This document shows, in pieces, positions 36,350 through 44,190 of a stretch of 64,000 nucleotides of DNA. The stretch comes from Acidobacteriota bacterium (GTDB taxonomy: Bacteria; Acidobacteriota; Vicinamibacteria; Vicinamibacterales; 2-12-FULL-66-21). The position numbers were made by a program, and so were the translations under genes. Location: contig QHWT01000048.1 in NCBI GenBank assembly GCA_003222675.1, forward strand, positions 1 through 64,000, in the 5' to 3' direction. Every line of letters starts with the position of its first letter. Position 1 is the first letter of the stretch. Under the pieces are notes generated by a model. The model was not told the origin of the DNA. It ran no database searches and was given only the letters and a program-made list of their open reading frames with translations.

Positions 36350-37785
36350 AAAGATGTCCGTCCTCCGCGCGGAAGCGACAGCGTAAAGGCAGTTCCCGCA
36401 TCGGCCGAGCTGGCCAGCGTCAGCGTTCCCTGATGCGCTCCGGCAATCTGCCGGACGATCGCAAGTCCCATCCCGGTGCCCGGAATCCTGCGAGCCTGCG
36501 CGCCCCGATAGAAGCGCTCGACGACGCGAGGCTGTTCGCGGTCCGGAATCGCGGATCCGGAATTGCGGACGGTGATCTCCACCGCCTCATTGCTGCGCGC
36601 CTCGATGCGAATCGTGGACGTTGCCGGCGAGTATTTCAGAGCGTTATCGAGCAATTGCCGCAGCGCGAGCGCGAGCAGATCGCGATCGGCGTCAACCGTC
36701 AGGCCCTCGGAAATGCGCGTGATGAGATCGTGGCCATCCAGTTGCCTCTGGAACCGCCGCAACGCGCCGGCAATCACGGCCTGGACGTCCAGCCGCTCGA
36801 GATGGACCACGAAATCGCCGGCATCAATCCGCAGCATCTGGACCGCGTCGCTGACCAGCGCGCCGAGACGGTCCAGGCCTTCGTCGATGATCGCGATCAG
36901 CTCGCGGTCCGCGACGAGATCGCCGGACGTGCTCGCGAGCAGGTTGCTCGAGGCCGCTTTCATGGAGGTCAGCGGCGTCTTGAACTCGTGCGCCAACGCG
37001 TCGAGGACCGTCGCGCGCAGCTCGCTGCTCTCGCGCGCCGCCTCCGCGCGCGCCGTGGCTTCATTTGCGCGCGCGCGCTCCAATCCAATCGCTGCGAGGT
37101 TCGCGATCGAGTGCAGGACCGTATCGCTGAGGCCCGCGTCGGCGACAGCAACACTTCCGATCGGAGTACCACCCAGCTGAATGGCAATGATGATGAACCC
37201 CGCTCGGTCGCGAACCGAGGCCGCATGTCGTGCGACGTCGCGAAGCTTCGCATCGATCTCCGGCCAGTCCCGCGCTCCGGCCCACGAGACCGTATCCGTG
37301 CGCTGATCGTACACGCCGACCGTCTGCAGCCCGAATGCGTCGACGATATGACGCGCCATGTGCCCAGGCATCGTGACACCACGTTCGGAGAGGAGAAGAG
37401 CCCGGCTGAGTACGTACAGGCGTTCGAGGTCGCGCTGACGGGTCAGGGCGTCCATATGGCGCCGTCGTGCGCGCCCGGACAACTGGCTCGTGATAATCGC
37501 GGTCAAGAGAAACGCAACGAGTGCCACCCAGTTCTGCAGATCGGCAATCGTCAGGGTGCCGACCGGCGGAAGAAAGAAGAAGTTGAAACAGAGCACGGCG
37601 CCGAGCGACGCGCTCGTCGACTCCGCAATGCCCCACCGCGTCGCGATCAACAGAATGACGACGACATACGTCAAGGCGATCGTCGTGGGGTTCACGTGGA
37701 CGGCAAACGAGTACGCCGCGGTGACGCCTGCCACGACGCCGAGCGAGATCGCCATGCGGCCAGCCACGCGCGCGCGGTGATTCAT
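36346..37785 (-). CDS. KdpD-like sensor histidine kinase lacking the KdpD sensor domain
   Basis: A 479-residue kinase. It begins with the four-helix DUF4118 membrane module of KdpD (about 10-105, with FNFFFLPPVGTLTI), followed by a GAF-like domain (about 125-240), the HisKA helix with the phospho-His in DALAHEFKTPLTSM, and the HATPase domain (LDNALKYSP, GTGMGLAIVRQIAGAHQG). Canonical KdpD is about 900 residues because it also carries an N-terminal cytoplasmic ATP-binding/USP part, absent here. Input therefore probably comes through the membrane or GAF part. It is divergent from the KimA-type gene. Confidence 0.9.
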   Translation of the reverse strand: MNHRARVAGRMAISLGVVAGVTAAYSFAVHVNPTTIALTYVVVILLIATRWGIAESTSASLGAVLCFNFFFLPPVGTLTIADLQNWVALVAFLLTAIITSQLSGRARRRHMDALTRQRDLERLYVLSRALLLSERGVTMPGHMARHIVDAFGLQTVGVYDQRTDTVSWAGARDWPEIDAKLRDVARHAASVRDRAGFIIIAIQLGGTPIGSVAVADAGLSDTVLHSIANLAAIGLERARANEATARAEAARESSELRATVLDALAHEFKTPLTSMKAASSNLLASTSGDLVADRELIAIIDEGLDRLGALVSDAVQMLRIDAGDFVVHLERLDVQAVIAGALRRFQRQLDGHDLITRISEGLTVDADRDLLALALRQLLDNALKYSPATSTIRIEARSNEAVEITVRNSGSAIPDREQPRVVERFYRGAQARRIPGTGMGLAIVRQIAGAHQGTLTLASSADAGTAFTLSLPRGGRTSL

Positions 37786-37855
37786 TGTGCCGTTTCCCGA
37801 ATCAGCCTACGCCACGTCGCGGAACAGCCTGCGGACATTCTGATGGACCGCTTAG

Positions 37856-37867
37856 GACTTCTTAATG
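37856..37867. promoter_or_regulatory. Direct repeat copy 1, candidate response-regulator site
   Basis: GACTTCTTAATG lies 71 bases before the kinase start, and the same 12 bases recur at 38089-38100. The placement upstream of both the two-component genes and the potassium permease suggests a shared operator, possibly for the adjacent KdpE-like protein. Confidence 0.45.
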
Positions 37868-37889
37868 CCCCCCTTTGTACGCTGCCTGT

Positions 37890-38081
37890 ATGCGTACGCT
37901 CATGGCGGTCCGATCCGGTCGTCTGACGATGGTGTTGCCGCGCGCCGCTGCAGTGACCGCCGCTGCAGGCCTGGCCGTCGCCGGAGCGGCGGTGATCGCC
38001 GATATGCCCGCGATGGTGGGATTGACCGTTGCGGTCAGCGCATCAGTGCTGTGGTGCCGTTGGCTGGAGGGTCATCCGTAG
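37890..38081 (+). CDS. Possible small membrane protein
   Basis: A 63-codon frame (MRTLMAVRSGRLTMVLPRAAAVTAAAGLAVAGAAVIADMPAMVGL...) with two hydrophobic stretches. It ends 8 bases before the second GACTTCTTAATG copy. No clear ribosome site and no family I recognise; it could be chance. Confidence 0.3.
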   Translation: MRTLMAVRSGRLTMVLPRAAAVTAAAGLAVAGAAVIADMPAMVGLTVAVSASVLWCRWLEGHP

Positions 38082-38082
38082 T

Positions 38083-38100
38083 CTTTATGACTTCTTAATG
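38083..38100 (+). promoter_or_regulatory. Direct repeat copy 2 upstream of the riboswitch
   Basis: CTTTATG and CTTAATG start 11 bases apart, one helical turn, as OmpR-family regulators prefer. It includes the second GACTTCTTAATG copy and sits about 25 bases before the riboswitch. Confidence 0.45.
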
Positions 38101-38119
38101 GGTCTGCCACTATGATCGA

Positions 38120-38265
38120 CGTGCCAAAGCGCCGCCGCCTCTCGGCGCGCGGGGGAACCACAGCGGCCAATAAGGGCCGCCGGGGCGAATTCGAGAGCAC
38201 GCCGATGCGCGCGCCCTCGGACGAGGACTTCCAACCTCGAGCCCGTCAGCTAACCTCGCCGGCAG
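38120..38265 (+). promoter_or_regulatory. c-di-AMP riboswitch (ydaO/yuaA type)
   Basis: The conserved blocks of the ydaO-yuaA aptamer appear in order: GGGGGAACC (38151-38159), GGGGCGAATTC (38182-38192) and GAGCCCGTCAGCTAACCTCG (38239-38258), separated by sequences that form hairpins (for example AGCGGCC...GGCCGCC). It ends 15 bases before the KimA-type permease. Known members switch genes off when c-di-AMP is high and often control potassium importers, which fits exactly. Confidence 0.88.
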
Positions 38266-38280
38266 ATTGGAAGGCTCGTC

Positions 38281-40119
38281 GTGGCCGAAGGTGGCGCGTA
38301 CTCGGCGTTGAAGCGGGTCCTGCTCGGGCGGCCGATCCCCACTCACCTTGCTCATCACGAACGTCTCTCGAAGATCACGGGCCTCGCGGTTCTTTCGTCT
38401 GACGCGCTCTCGTCAGTCGCGTATGCCACCGAGGAGATTCTCCGGGTCCTCGTAATTGGCGGGCTCGGCGTCCTTGGGTTCTCGACGCCGATCGGCCTGT
38501 GCATCGCGACGCTGCTGGCGCTCGTCGCATTCTCGTATCGGCAGACGATCTACGCGTATCCCAGCGGCGGCGGCGCCTACATCGTTTCGAAGGACAACCT
38601 GGGAAGCGGCGCCGCGCTGGTCGCCGCCGCCGCCCTGCTCATCGACTACACGCTGACGGTGGCGGTCAGCATCGCGGCGGGCGTCGCCGCGGTCACGTCG
38701 GCCTTTCCGACGCTGCACGTCAATCGCGTGGAGCTGTCGCTCGTCTTCCTGGCCCTGCTTGCGATTGGCAATCTGCGGGGCATCCGTGAGTCCGGCAGGA
38801 TCTTCTCGATTCCGACCTACTTCTTCATCGTAATGATTCTTGGCCTGGTTGGGGTGGGCGTGTGGCGTTACGTGACCGGAACGATCCATCCAATCGAGAC
38901 GAATAATCCGGTTCCGATCGGCGGCGGCGTTCTCGGCACGTTCGCGCTGTTGACGGCATTCTCAAACGGGTGCACCGCGATGACCGGCGTCGAGGCGGTC
39001 TCGAACGGCGTTCCGGCATTTCGTCCTCCGGAGGCGAAGAACGCTGCACGGACGCTGATCACGATGGCGATACTGTCTATCACGATGTTCGTCGGCATCA
39101 CGATCCTCGCGCACGCCTACCGCGTGGTGCCGTCGGAGACCGAGACGATCGTCTCGCAAATCGCCCGCGGCACGTTCGGAGGCCGCGGCATTCTCTACTT
39201 CGGGGTGCAGCTGGCGACGATGCTGATCCTGGTTCTTGCGGCGAACACCGCGTATTCGGATTTCCCCCGGCTGGCTTCAATCGTTGCGCGCGATGGATAC
39301 CTGCCGCGCCAGTTCGCAAACCAGGGTGACCGGCTCGCATTCTCGAACGGCATCATCGCCTTGAGCGTCTTCGCCGGTGTACTGCTGATCGCTTTCGGCG
39401 GCGATACGCACGCGCTGATTCCGCTCTACATGATCGGCGTCTTCATTTCGTTCACGCTCTCGCAGGGAGGAATGGTGCTGCACTGGCGGCGGCTCGGGGG
39501 ACCTGGATGGCGAACGAGCGCACTGATCAACGGGATTGGCGCAGTCGCCACGGCCGTCGTGCTGGTGATCGTCGCGATGACGAAGACGCTCGAAGGAGCC
39601 TGGATCATCCTGCTGTTGATCCCGATTCTCGTTCTGGTGTTCAGGGCCACACACGCGCATTACCATCACGTCGCGTCGCAGCTGTCTCTCCGGGGCTGGA
39701 AGGGAGAAGGGCCGCAGCACAGCACGGTGCTGGTGCCGATCGGCGGCGTCCATCGCGCCGTGCTGCAGGCAACCGCCTACGCGCGCAGCCTGTCAAATGA
39801 CGTGCGCGCGCTGTTCGTTGATACCGATCCGGCGGCAACCGAGAAGGTGCGCGCCGAGTGGGAGGAGTGGGGCGGCGGGACGCGGCTCGACGTGCTCCCC
39901 TCACCGTACCGATCGTTGATGGAGCCATTGCTCGAGTACATCGACCAGTTGCAGACCGCCAAGCCGCACGACTACGTCACGGTCGTTCTGCCGGAGTTCG
40001 TGCCCGCCCGATGGTGGCAGCACCTGCTTCACAACCAGCGGGCACTGCTCATCAAGGGCGCCCTGCTGTTCCGGCCGCGGGTGGTCGTGACGAGCGTGCC
40101 CTTTCACCTGGAACGATAA
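38281..40119 (+). CDS. KimA-type (YdaO) APC potassium permease
   Basis: A 612-residue permease close in length and layout to Bacillus KimA, a proton-coupled potassium importer. LSKITGLAVLSSDALSSVAYATEEIL opens the transport domain of about 12 helices; GVEAVSNGVPAFRPPEAKNAARTL and LAANTAYSDFPRLASIVARDGYLPRQF are family segments. From about residue 475 a soluble alpha/beta tail (HSTVLVPIGGVHRAVLQATAYARSL) follows, which in KimA can respond to c-di-AMP. GGAAGG precedes the GTG start. Control is likely by the c-di-AMP riboswitch just upstream. Confidence 0.87.
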   Translation: MAEGGAYSALKRVLLGRPIPTHLAHHERLSKITGLAVLSSDALSSVAYATEEILRVLVIGGLGVLGFSTPIGLCIATLLALVAFSYRQTIYAYPSGGGAYIVSKDNLGSGAALVAAAALLIDYTLTVAVSIAAGVAAVTSAFPTLHVNRVELSLVFLALLAIGNLRGIRESGRIFSIPTYFFIVMILGLVGVGVWRYVTGTIHPIETNNPVPIGGGVLGTFALLTAFSNGCTAMTGVEAVSNGVPAFRPPEAKNAARTLITMAILSITMFVGITILAHAYRVVPSETETIVSQIARGTFGGRGILYFGVQLATMLILVLAANTAYSDFPRLASIVARDGYLPRQFANQGDRLAFSNGIIALSVFAGVLLIAFGGDTHALIPLYMIGVFISFTLSQGGMVLHWRRLGGPGWRTSALINGIGAVATAVVLVIVAMTKTLEGAWIILLLIPILVLVFRATHAHYHHVASQLSLRGWKGEGPQHSTVLVPIGGVHRAVLQATAYARSLSNDVRALFVDTDPAATEKVRAEWEEWGGGTRLDVLPSPYRSLMEPLLEYIDQLQTAKPHDYVTVVLPEFVPARWWQHLLHNQRALLIKGALLFRPRVVVTSVPFHLER

Positions 40120-40121
40120 AG

Positions 40122-40241
40122 GGCTCATGACTCAGGGCTCATGGCGCCGGTCTAAAGACCCGGCCTGCAGTGCAGGGCACGTGTAGGGCGGACCTTAGGT
40201 CCGCCGTGTCATAAGCCGGCATGAGTCGTGAGCCTTGAGCC
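40122..40241. repeat. Nested palindromes with two R1 REP copies
   Basis: GGCTCATGACTCA (40122-40134) pairs with TGAGTCGTGAGCC (40222-40234) with one mismatch, enclosing two R1 hairpins (40144-40170 and 40183-40205). It directly follows the KimA-type gene and probably ends its transcript. Confidence 0.65.
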
Positions 40242-40304
40242 AGCGCCTACGAGTCCTGCGCTTGACCGCACAATTCTGTCTGTCCGCAACGCCGGCGCCA
40301 TGGA

Positions 40305-41093
40305 ATGTCGGGCCATTTCCAGCTGATTCTGCCGGGCACGGTCGTCGCAATAGGGCGGAACCCCGATATGAGCTGGTTCCAGGTCACGGAGGAGCGGCTG
40401 CGGTACCGCGGCCGGATCACACGCGCGCCCTACGACGCGTGGACGGGAATGCCTGCGGGCGAAGAGGCGATCGCCGAGGCCGCGAAGCAGATCGGCTTCC
40501 GTCTCTTCGGCCGTGCGCGCGCCGCGCGACAGACGATGTGGCGGCAGTTGAAAGACATGGCCGCCTCTCCCGCCGGTGTCGTGGCGCTCGACGCGGCTGC
40601 GGACGTCTACGCGCGGACGCTCAGCGATCTTGCTTACGCGCAGGGATTGCCGCGCGCGCAGGTCGGATTGCGGCGGCTCGTGCTCGTACCGCGTGCGCTC
40701 GCGGCCGGGCGCGCGCGCTCCGCGCTCGCGTCGCGGCTGCAACAGGCTCCGCAGATCGACGAGCTCAACGAGGCACTGCGCGCGTTTCTCTTCGAACGAG
40801 TGGTCATCGAGCTCGATGCGGCGGCGAGGCATGCGCGCCCTACCGTCAAGCGCCCGATCCGCGCGGGCGACTGGACCTGCATCGGCGTGGACACCGAGTT
40901 CGGGTGGGTCGATCAGGTCTGGTCGGGCGCCGGCTGGTCGGGGCACTTCTTCGTCTACGAGTGGCCGCCAGCGCCGATGACACGCGCGGACCGGAAAGCG
41001 GTCGCGAAGGCGGTTACCGATCTTGAATCGGGCATCAACACGCTGTCGCGCGAGCGGCGCCAACAGCTCGTCAACGCCGCGGTTCGCGCATAG
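40305..41093 (+). CDS. Hypothetical protein
   Basis: I do not recognise this 262-residue protein. It has no signal peptide and no hydrophobic helix. The first 45 residues look beta-rich (FQLILPGTVVAIGRNPDMSWFQVTEERLRYRGRI), the middle is a long Arg/Ala-rich helical region (about 55-180) and the end has aromatic segments (GWVDQVWSGAGWSGHFFVYEWPP) followed by a charged helix. Codon use matches neighbouring genes. It stands alone after a terminator-like palindrome, so its neighbours give no hint. Confidence 0.65.
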   Translation: MSGHFQLILPGTVVAIGRNPDMSWFQVTEERLRYRGRITRAPYDAWTGMPAGEEAIAEAAKQIGFRLFGRARAARQTMWRQLKDMAASPAGVVALDAAADVYARTLSDLAYAQGLPRAQVGLRRLVLVPRALAAGRARSALASRLQQAPQIDELNEALRAFLFERVVIELDAAARHARPTVKRPIRAGDWTCIGVDTEFGWVDQVWSGAGWSGHFFVYEWPPAPMTRADRKAVAKAVTDLESGINTLSRERRQQLVNAAVRA

Positions 41094-41156
41094 CTCCGCG
41101 CGTCACTCACGCGCGTTTGGGCAATCGACATTCAGCATTCGGTATTAACGCGTTTT

Positions 41157-42137
41157 TTAGTCGTTCGTACTGAAGACTAGAATCCCCGGCGTCTGAGAAC
41201 CGCGGTGTGGAACCGCGATGAAGAGTCTGGCGGCATCGGGAATGAAGAGTCCCGTGCGTGCGCCGGATCCCGTTGCCATGTGTGCGATGCGCATGTAGCG
41301 ATCGTCTGACTGACGCTGAAAAGCGTCAACGAAACCCTGCCCGCCGATCACGTAGAGGCGCTTGCGCGCCGCATCCCAAAACACGTCGTCCGCATCGCCA
41401 ACCGCTTCGAACGCCGTCGTCATGGTTCCAGATGTGATGTCGTAGACGAGCCCGCGGGCCGGATTGCGACAGACTACAAAGAGACGCTTGCCGTCCTCGT
41501 CGAGTGCCATCGGGTAGTTTGCCGCTGCCGCGGCGACCTTCCACGTGGCCGTGACGGACATCGACGGCCGATCGATGACGGCGATCTGATGAGCGTTCGG
41601 AACGTTGACGAATATGCGCGTGCCGGCACGTTCGAGCTGGAATGACTCAGGATGCGCAGCGAGACGGACGTCGCCCAGCTTTTTCCCGCTGGCCGGGTCG
41701 ATCTCAATGAGTGCGCCGGAACCGACGCCGACATACGCACGCCGAGCCGTCGGATCGTAGCGGACGTTGTCCGCGTCCCCCGCCGTTTTGACGGTCGCGA
41801 CAATACGCAGATCTTGGCCCTCCCGAATCTGCACATCACCGGTGCCGCCGTTTGCGACGATCAGCCGCCCTGTCGGTGCGAACCCGAGGCCCTGCGGTTC
41901 GTCTACCCCACGCGCTGACGTCACGCGTGTCGCCGAGCGCGTATCGATGATTTCTATGGAGTTGTTGCCGAGCGCCGCAACGAACAACCGTCCGGTCGCG
42001 GCGTCGAAGGTGAAGTGATCGAATCGTCCTTCCACGCCGGGCAATTCGATGCGCCCCACGGCCGTGAGTGGCTCTGGGGCATCGGAAGCCGCGAACGCGC
42101 ACGCGATGACGCCCAGAAGGATCACGCCATTACGCAT
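41157..42137 (-). CDS. Secreted YncE-like beta-propeller protein
   Basis: A 326-residue protein with a signal peptide (MRNGVILLGVIACAFAASDA) and about seven blades of the YVTN/YncE type, each with a G-x-L/A-F/Y-V-x-x motif (GRLFVAALGNNSIEIID, GRLIVANGGTGDVQI, KRLFVVCRNPARGLVYD, KRLYVIGGQGFVDAF). Such propellers bind ligands or surfaces in the periplasm. No catalytic residues are obvious. Its start is about 50 bases from the left inverted repeat of the GxxExxY unit. Confidence 0.85.
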   Translation of the reverse strand: MRNGVILLGVIACAFAASDAPEPLTAVGRIELPGVEGRFDHFTFDAATGRLFVAALGNNSIEIIDTRSATRVTSARGVDEPQGLGFAPTGRLIVANGGTGDVQIREGQDLRIVATVKTAGDADNVRYDPTARRAYVGVGSGALIEIDPASGKKLGDVRLAAHPESFQLERAGTRIFVNVPNAHQIAVIDRPSMSVTATWKVAAAAANYPMALDEDGKRLFVVCRNPARGLVYDITSGTMTTAFEAVGDADDVFWDAARKRLYVIGGQGFVDAFQRQSDDRYMRIAHMATGSGARTGLFIPDAARLFIAVPHRGSQTPGILVFSTND

Positions 42138-42325
42138 TCTTCACGCTCCGTTCTCTTGGTCCGACAGCTACTCGATCACGATTTTCACGCAGAGGCGCAA
42201 AGGCGCAGAGGCAAATACTTCAACATCTCCCGTCCGAGGTCAGTTGCAATTCCTGCAACATTTGCGACGTGCTTCCGCGTAACCGCTTCTATTATGAGCG
42301 GCATGTCTCCTGCTTTGGGCCGGGC

Positions 42326-42799
42326 ATGGCTACAGAGCAAGAAATCAATCGTATCGCTCACGAGATCGTCGGCGGCGGCATTGCACTCCACAAGGCGTTC
42401 GGCCCGGGATGCTTCGAGTCAACGTACTCTCCTTGTCTTGCGTACGAGATGCGGAAACGTGGGCTCCAGTTTGAGGCGAAGGTCGAACTCGAACTGCACT
42501 ATGAGGAACTCTGGATACCGCGGGCCTACGAGGCCGACTTCATCGTTGAAGGTTCGATCGTGGTTGAGGTGAAAGCCTTACAGGCGATTGCGCCGGTCCA
42601 TCTTCGTCAGGTGAAGACCTACCTAACTCTCACTGGCTGCCCACTCGGACTTCTGATGAATTTCGGAGACGAGACAATGAAGGCCGGAGTACACCGCGTC
42701 GTCAACAACTTTCCCGAGGGCACAAGTCGCGACCTGCCGGCCCGGCGAAGCCGGGCCGTGGGGGAGGAAAAGAAAAATCCAGATCAAAACGCCGGATGA
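42326..42799 (+). CDS. GxxExxY family protein
   Basis: A 157-residue protein of the GxxExxY family, related to PD-(D/E)XK nucleases; its biological role is not known. The motif reads GCFESTY (about 33-39), and the nuclease-like core is ADFIVEGSIVVEVKAL with Asp and E-x-K in family spacing. I chose the ATG at 42326, which gives the common MxxExxINRIAHEIVGGGI opening. The last residues (DLPARRSRAVGEEKKNPDQNAG) and the stop are encoded inside the following hairpin and are not family sequence. Confidence 0.88.
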   Translation: MATEQEINRIAHEIVGGGIALHKAFGPGCFESTYSPCLAYEMRKRGLQFEAKVELELHYEELWIPRAYEADFIVEGSIVVEVKALQAIAPVHLRQVKTYLTLTGCPLGLLMNFGDETMKAGVHRVVNNFPEGTSRDLPARRSRAVGEEKKNPDQNAG

Positions 42800-42866
42800 T
42801 CAAATGGCGCTTTGATCTGGATTTTTCTTTTCCTCTCCCGCCGCTGCGCGGCGCAGGTCGCGACTT
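42724..42866. terminator. Long perfect hairpin at the end of the GxxExxY gene
   Basis: Two nested perfect inverted repeats: 14 bp outside (42724-42737 with 42853-42866, AAGTCGCGACCTGC) and 25 bp inside (42764-42788 with 42811-42835, starting GAGGAAAAGAAAAATCC) around a 22-base loop. It contains the stop codon of the gene. It is much longer than a normal terminator and may mark the unit. Confidence 0.8.
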
Positions 42867-42914
42867 CAGCCCGAGGAAGCCTCTGCGCCTTGGCGCCTCT
42901 GCGTGAGATCCGTG

Positions 42915-44150
42915 TCAGCGACGCGTGACCGATTCCTCCGGTGCTCTGACGTGACGGAATTGGTAATACAGCAGCACGTCATAGCAGATCTTCAAACCGC
43001 CACCGATGATTAGCGGCGTGGCAGAGCCCACGCCCTGCATCACCGCGCCGGCAATCATCGGCCCGACGGCCCACCCGACCAAACGTGTGACGTTGGTGAC
43101 GCCGCTGACGAACGTTCGCTGTTCCGGCGCGACGATGGCCATCATGTACGACTGGCGGGTCGGCACGTCCATCTCGACGAGCGCTTCGCGTGCGAGGAAC
43201 AGCGCGGCGGCGCCGGCCGCGCTCGGTGCAAGCGGCGCCAGCATCAAGAAGACGCTCGACGGCAGGTGCGTGAGGACCATCGTGTTCACCAGGCCGATAC
43301 GGCGCGCGAGCCAGGCGGCGAGGAGGTGAGACATCGCGTTCAGCAGGCGCGCGGCGGCGAACAAGGCCGCGACCTGCACCTCCGACAGTCCGTATCGCTC
43401 GAAGAACCAGTAGGCGATCAGCGCCGAATTGAGGAATCCGCTGCCGAGGCTGTCGAGACCGAACAGCAGCACGAGCTTTGACGCGATCGCCCGCGTGTGA
43501 TGATCGATGCGTCCGACCCGCCGATGGCGAGGGTTCGGCGCCTCGATATGTGCCGACAGCCCGGAGTACGCGACCGCGGTGGCCGCGAGCGCGACGGCGC
43601 ACCCCATGAACGTCCACGCGTGCCCGGCCGACCGGGAAACACCCCACGTCGCCGCCAGCAGAACGGGAAGGGCGCCGGCCGCGGATCCAGCCGTCTGCCC
43701 TGCATCGAGGACGACGTTGTACCACGCGAACGTCCACGTGCGGCGTTCAGGCGTGGTCACCTGAGGCAGGGCCGCCTGATCGATTGCCGCGGCCGCGCTT
43801 CGATCGCGTCCCATCGCATTCGCCATTCCCGCAAACGCGAGCACGACGAGGATGCGGAACTCATCGATTGAGGCGAGCGACGCGTATCCGCACGCGGTCA
43901 ACAGCGCGAGCACCGCCAGCACTCGCCTGCGCCCAATCCGATCCGCCATGATGGTGACGAACGCGGTGGCCACGGCCATCCCGGCAAGGCCGGCGCCTAT
44001 CACGTAACCGGTCTGCCGCACGGTCAGTCCGCGTTCGCCGAGCGCAATCGCAGCGGCGACGCCCGTCAGTCCGGCCGCCGTGGACCGGACGAAGGCCGTC
44101 GCGTAGAAGATGCGCGCGTCCTTCGATGTAAAATTGGCTGGAATCTGCAC
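42915..44150 (-). CDS. MFS transporter
   Basis: A 411-residue carrier with 12 hydrophobic segments, a GTG start and the loop-2 signature as MADRIGRRRVLAVLALL. The order GRDRSAAAAIDQAALPQVTTPERRT and EMDVPTRQSYMMAIVAPEQRTFVSGVTN is typical of a multidrug-like bacterial MFS group. Substrate unknown. It ends ten bases from the right repeat of the GxxExxY unit. Confidence 0.88.
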   Translation of the reverse strand: MQIPANFTSKDARIFYATAFVRSTAAGLTGVAAAIALGERGLTVRQTGYVIGAGLAGMAVATAFVTIMADRIGRRRVLAVLALLTACGYASLASIDEFRILVVLAFAGMANAMGRDRSAAAAIDQAALPQVTTPERRTWTFAWYNVVLDAGQTAGSAAGALPVLLAATWGVSRSAGHAWTFMGCAVALAATAVAYSGLSAHIEAPNPRHRRVGRIDHHTRAIASKLVLLFGLDSLGSGFLNSALIAYWFFERYGLSEVQVAALFAAARLLNAMSHLLAAWLARRIGLVNTMVLTHLPSSVFLMLAPLAPSAAGAAALFLAREALVEMDVPTRQSYMMAIVAPEQRTFVSGVTNVTRLVGWAVGPMIAGAVMQGVGSATPLIIGGGLKICYDVLLYYQFRHVRAPEESVTRR

Positions 44151-44190
44151 GCCGGTTCTGCCTCACTCCTTGACTCGAGGGCTAGTTTTC

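Larger units (their letters stand above)
42186..42905. mobile_element. Inverted-repeat-bounded unit carrying a GxxExxY gene
   Basis: 27-bp inverted repeats that differ at one position (42186-42212, starting CACGCAGAGGCGC, and 42879-42905, ending GCCTCTGCGTG) bound 720 bases holding one gene and one long hairpin. Shorter intergenic repeats with related ends occur at 51966, 54418 and 59577, and a decayed GxxExxY copy lies at 31762. No transposase is present; mobility is inferred from repeat structure and copy number only. Confidence 0.6.

Noticed and set aside
35651-37785. A complete Kdp system
   Set aside because: Only the two-component genes are present and the kinase lacks the KdpD sensor domain; no kdpFABC is in the window.
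36433-37926. Plus-strand frame of 497 codons opposite the histidine kinase
   Set aside because: Antisense shadow; the kinase frame has HisKA and HATPase motifs in order.
38112-38402. Short plus-strand frame beginning MIDVPKRRRLSARG
   Set aside because: It lies on the c-di-AMP riboswitch and runs into the permease in another frame; the RNA element explains the sequence.
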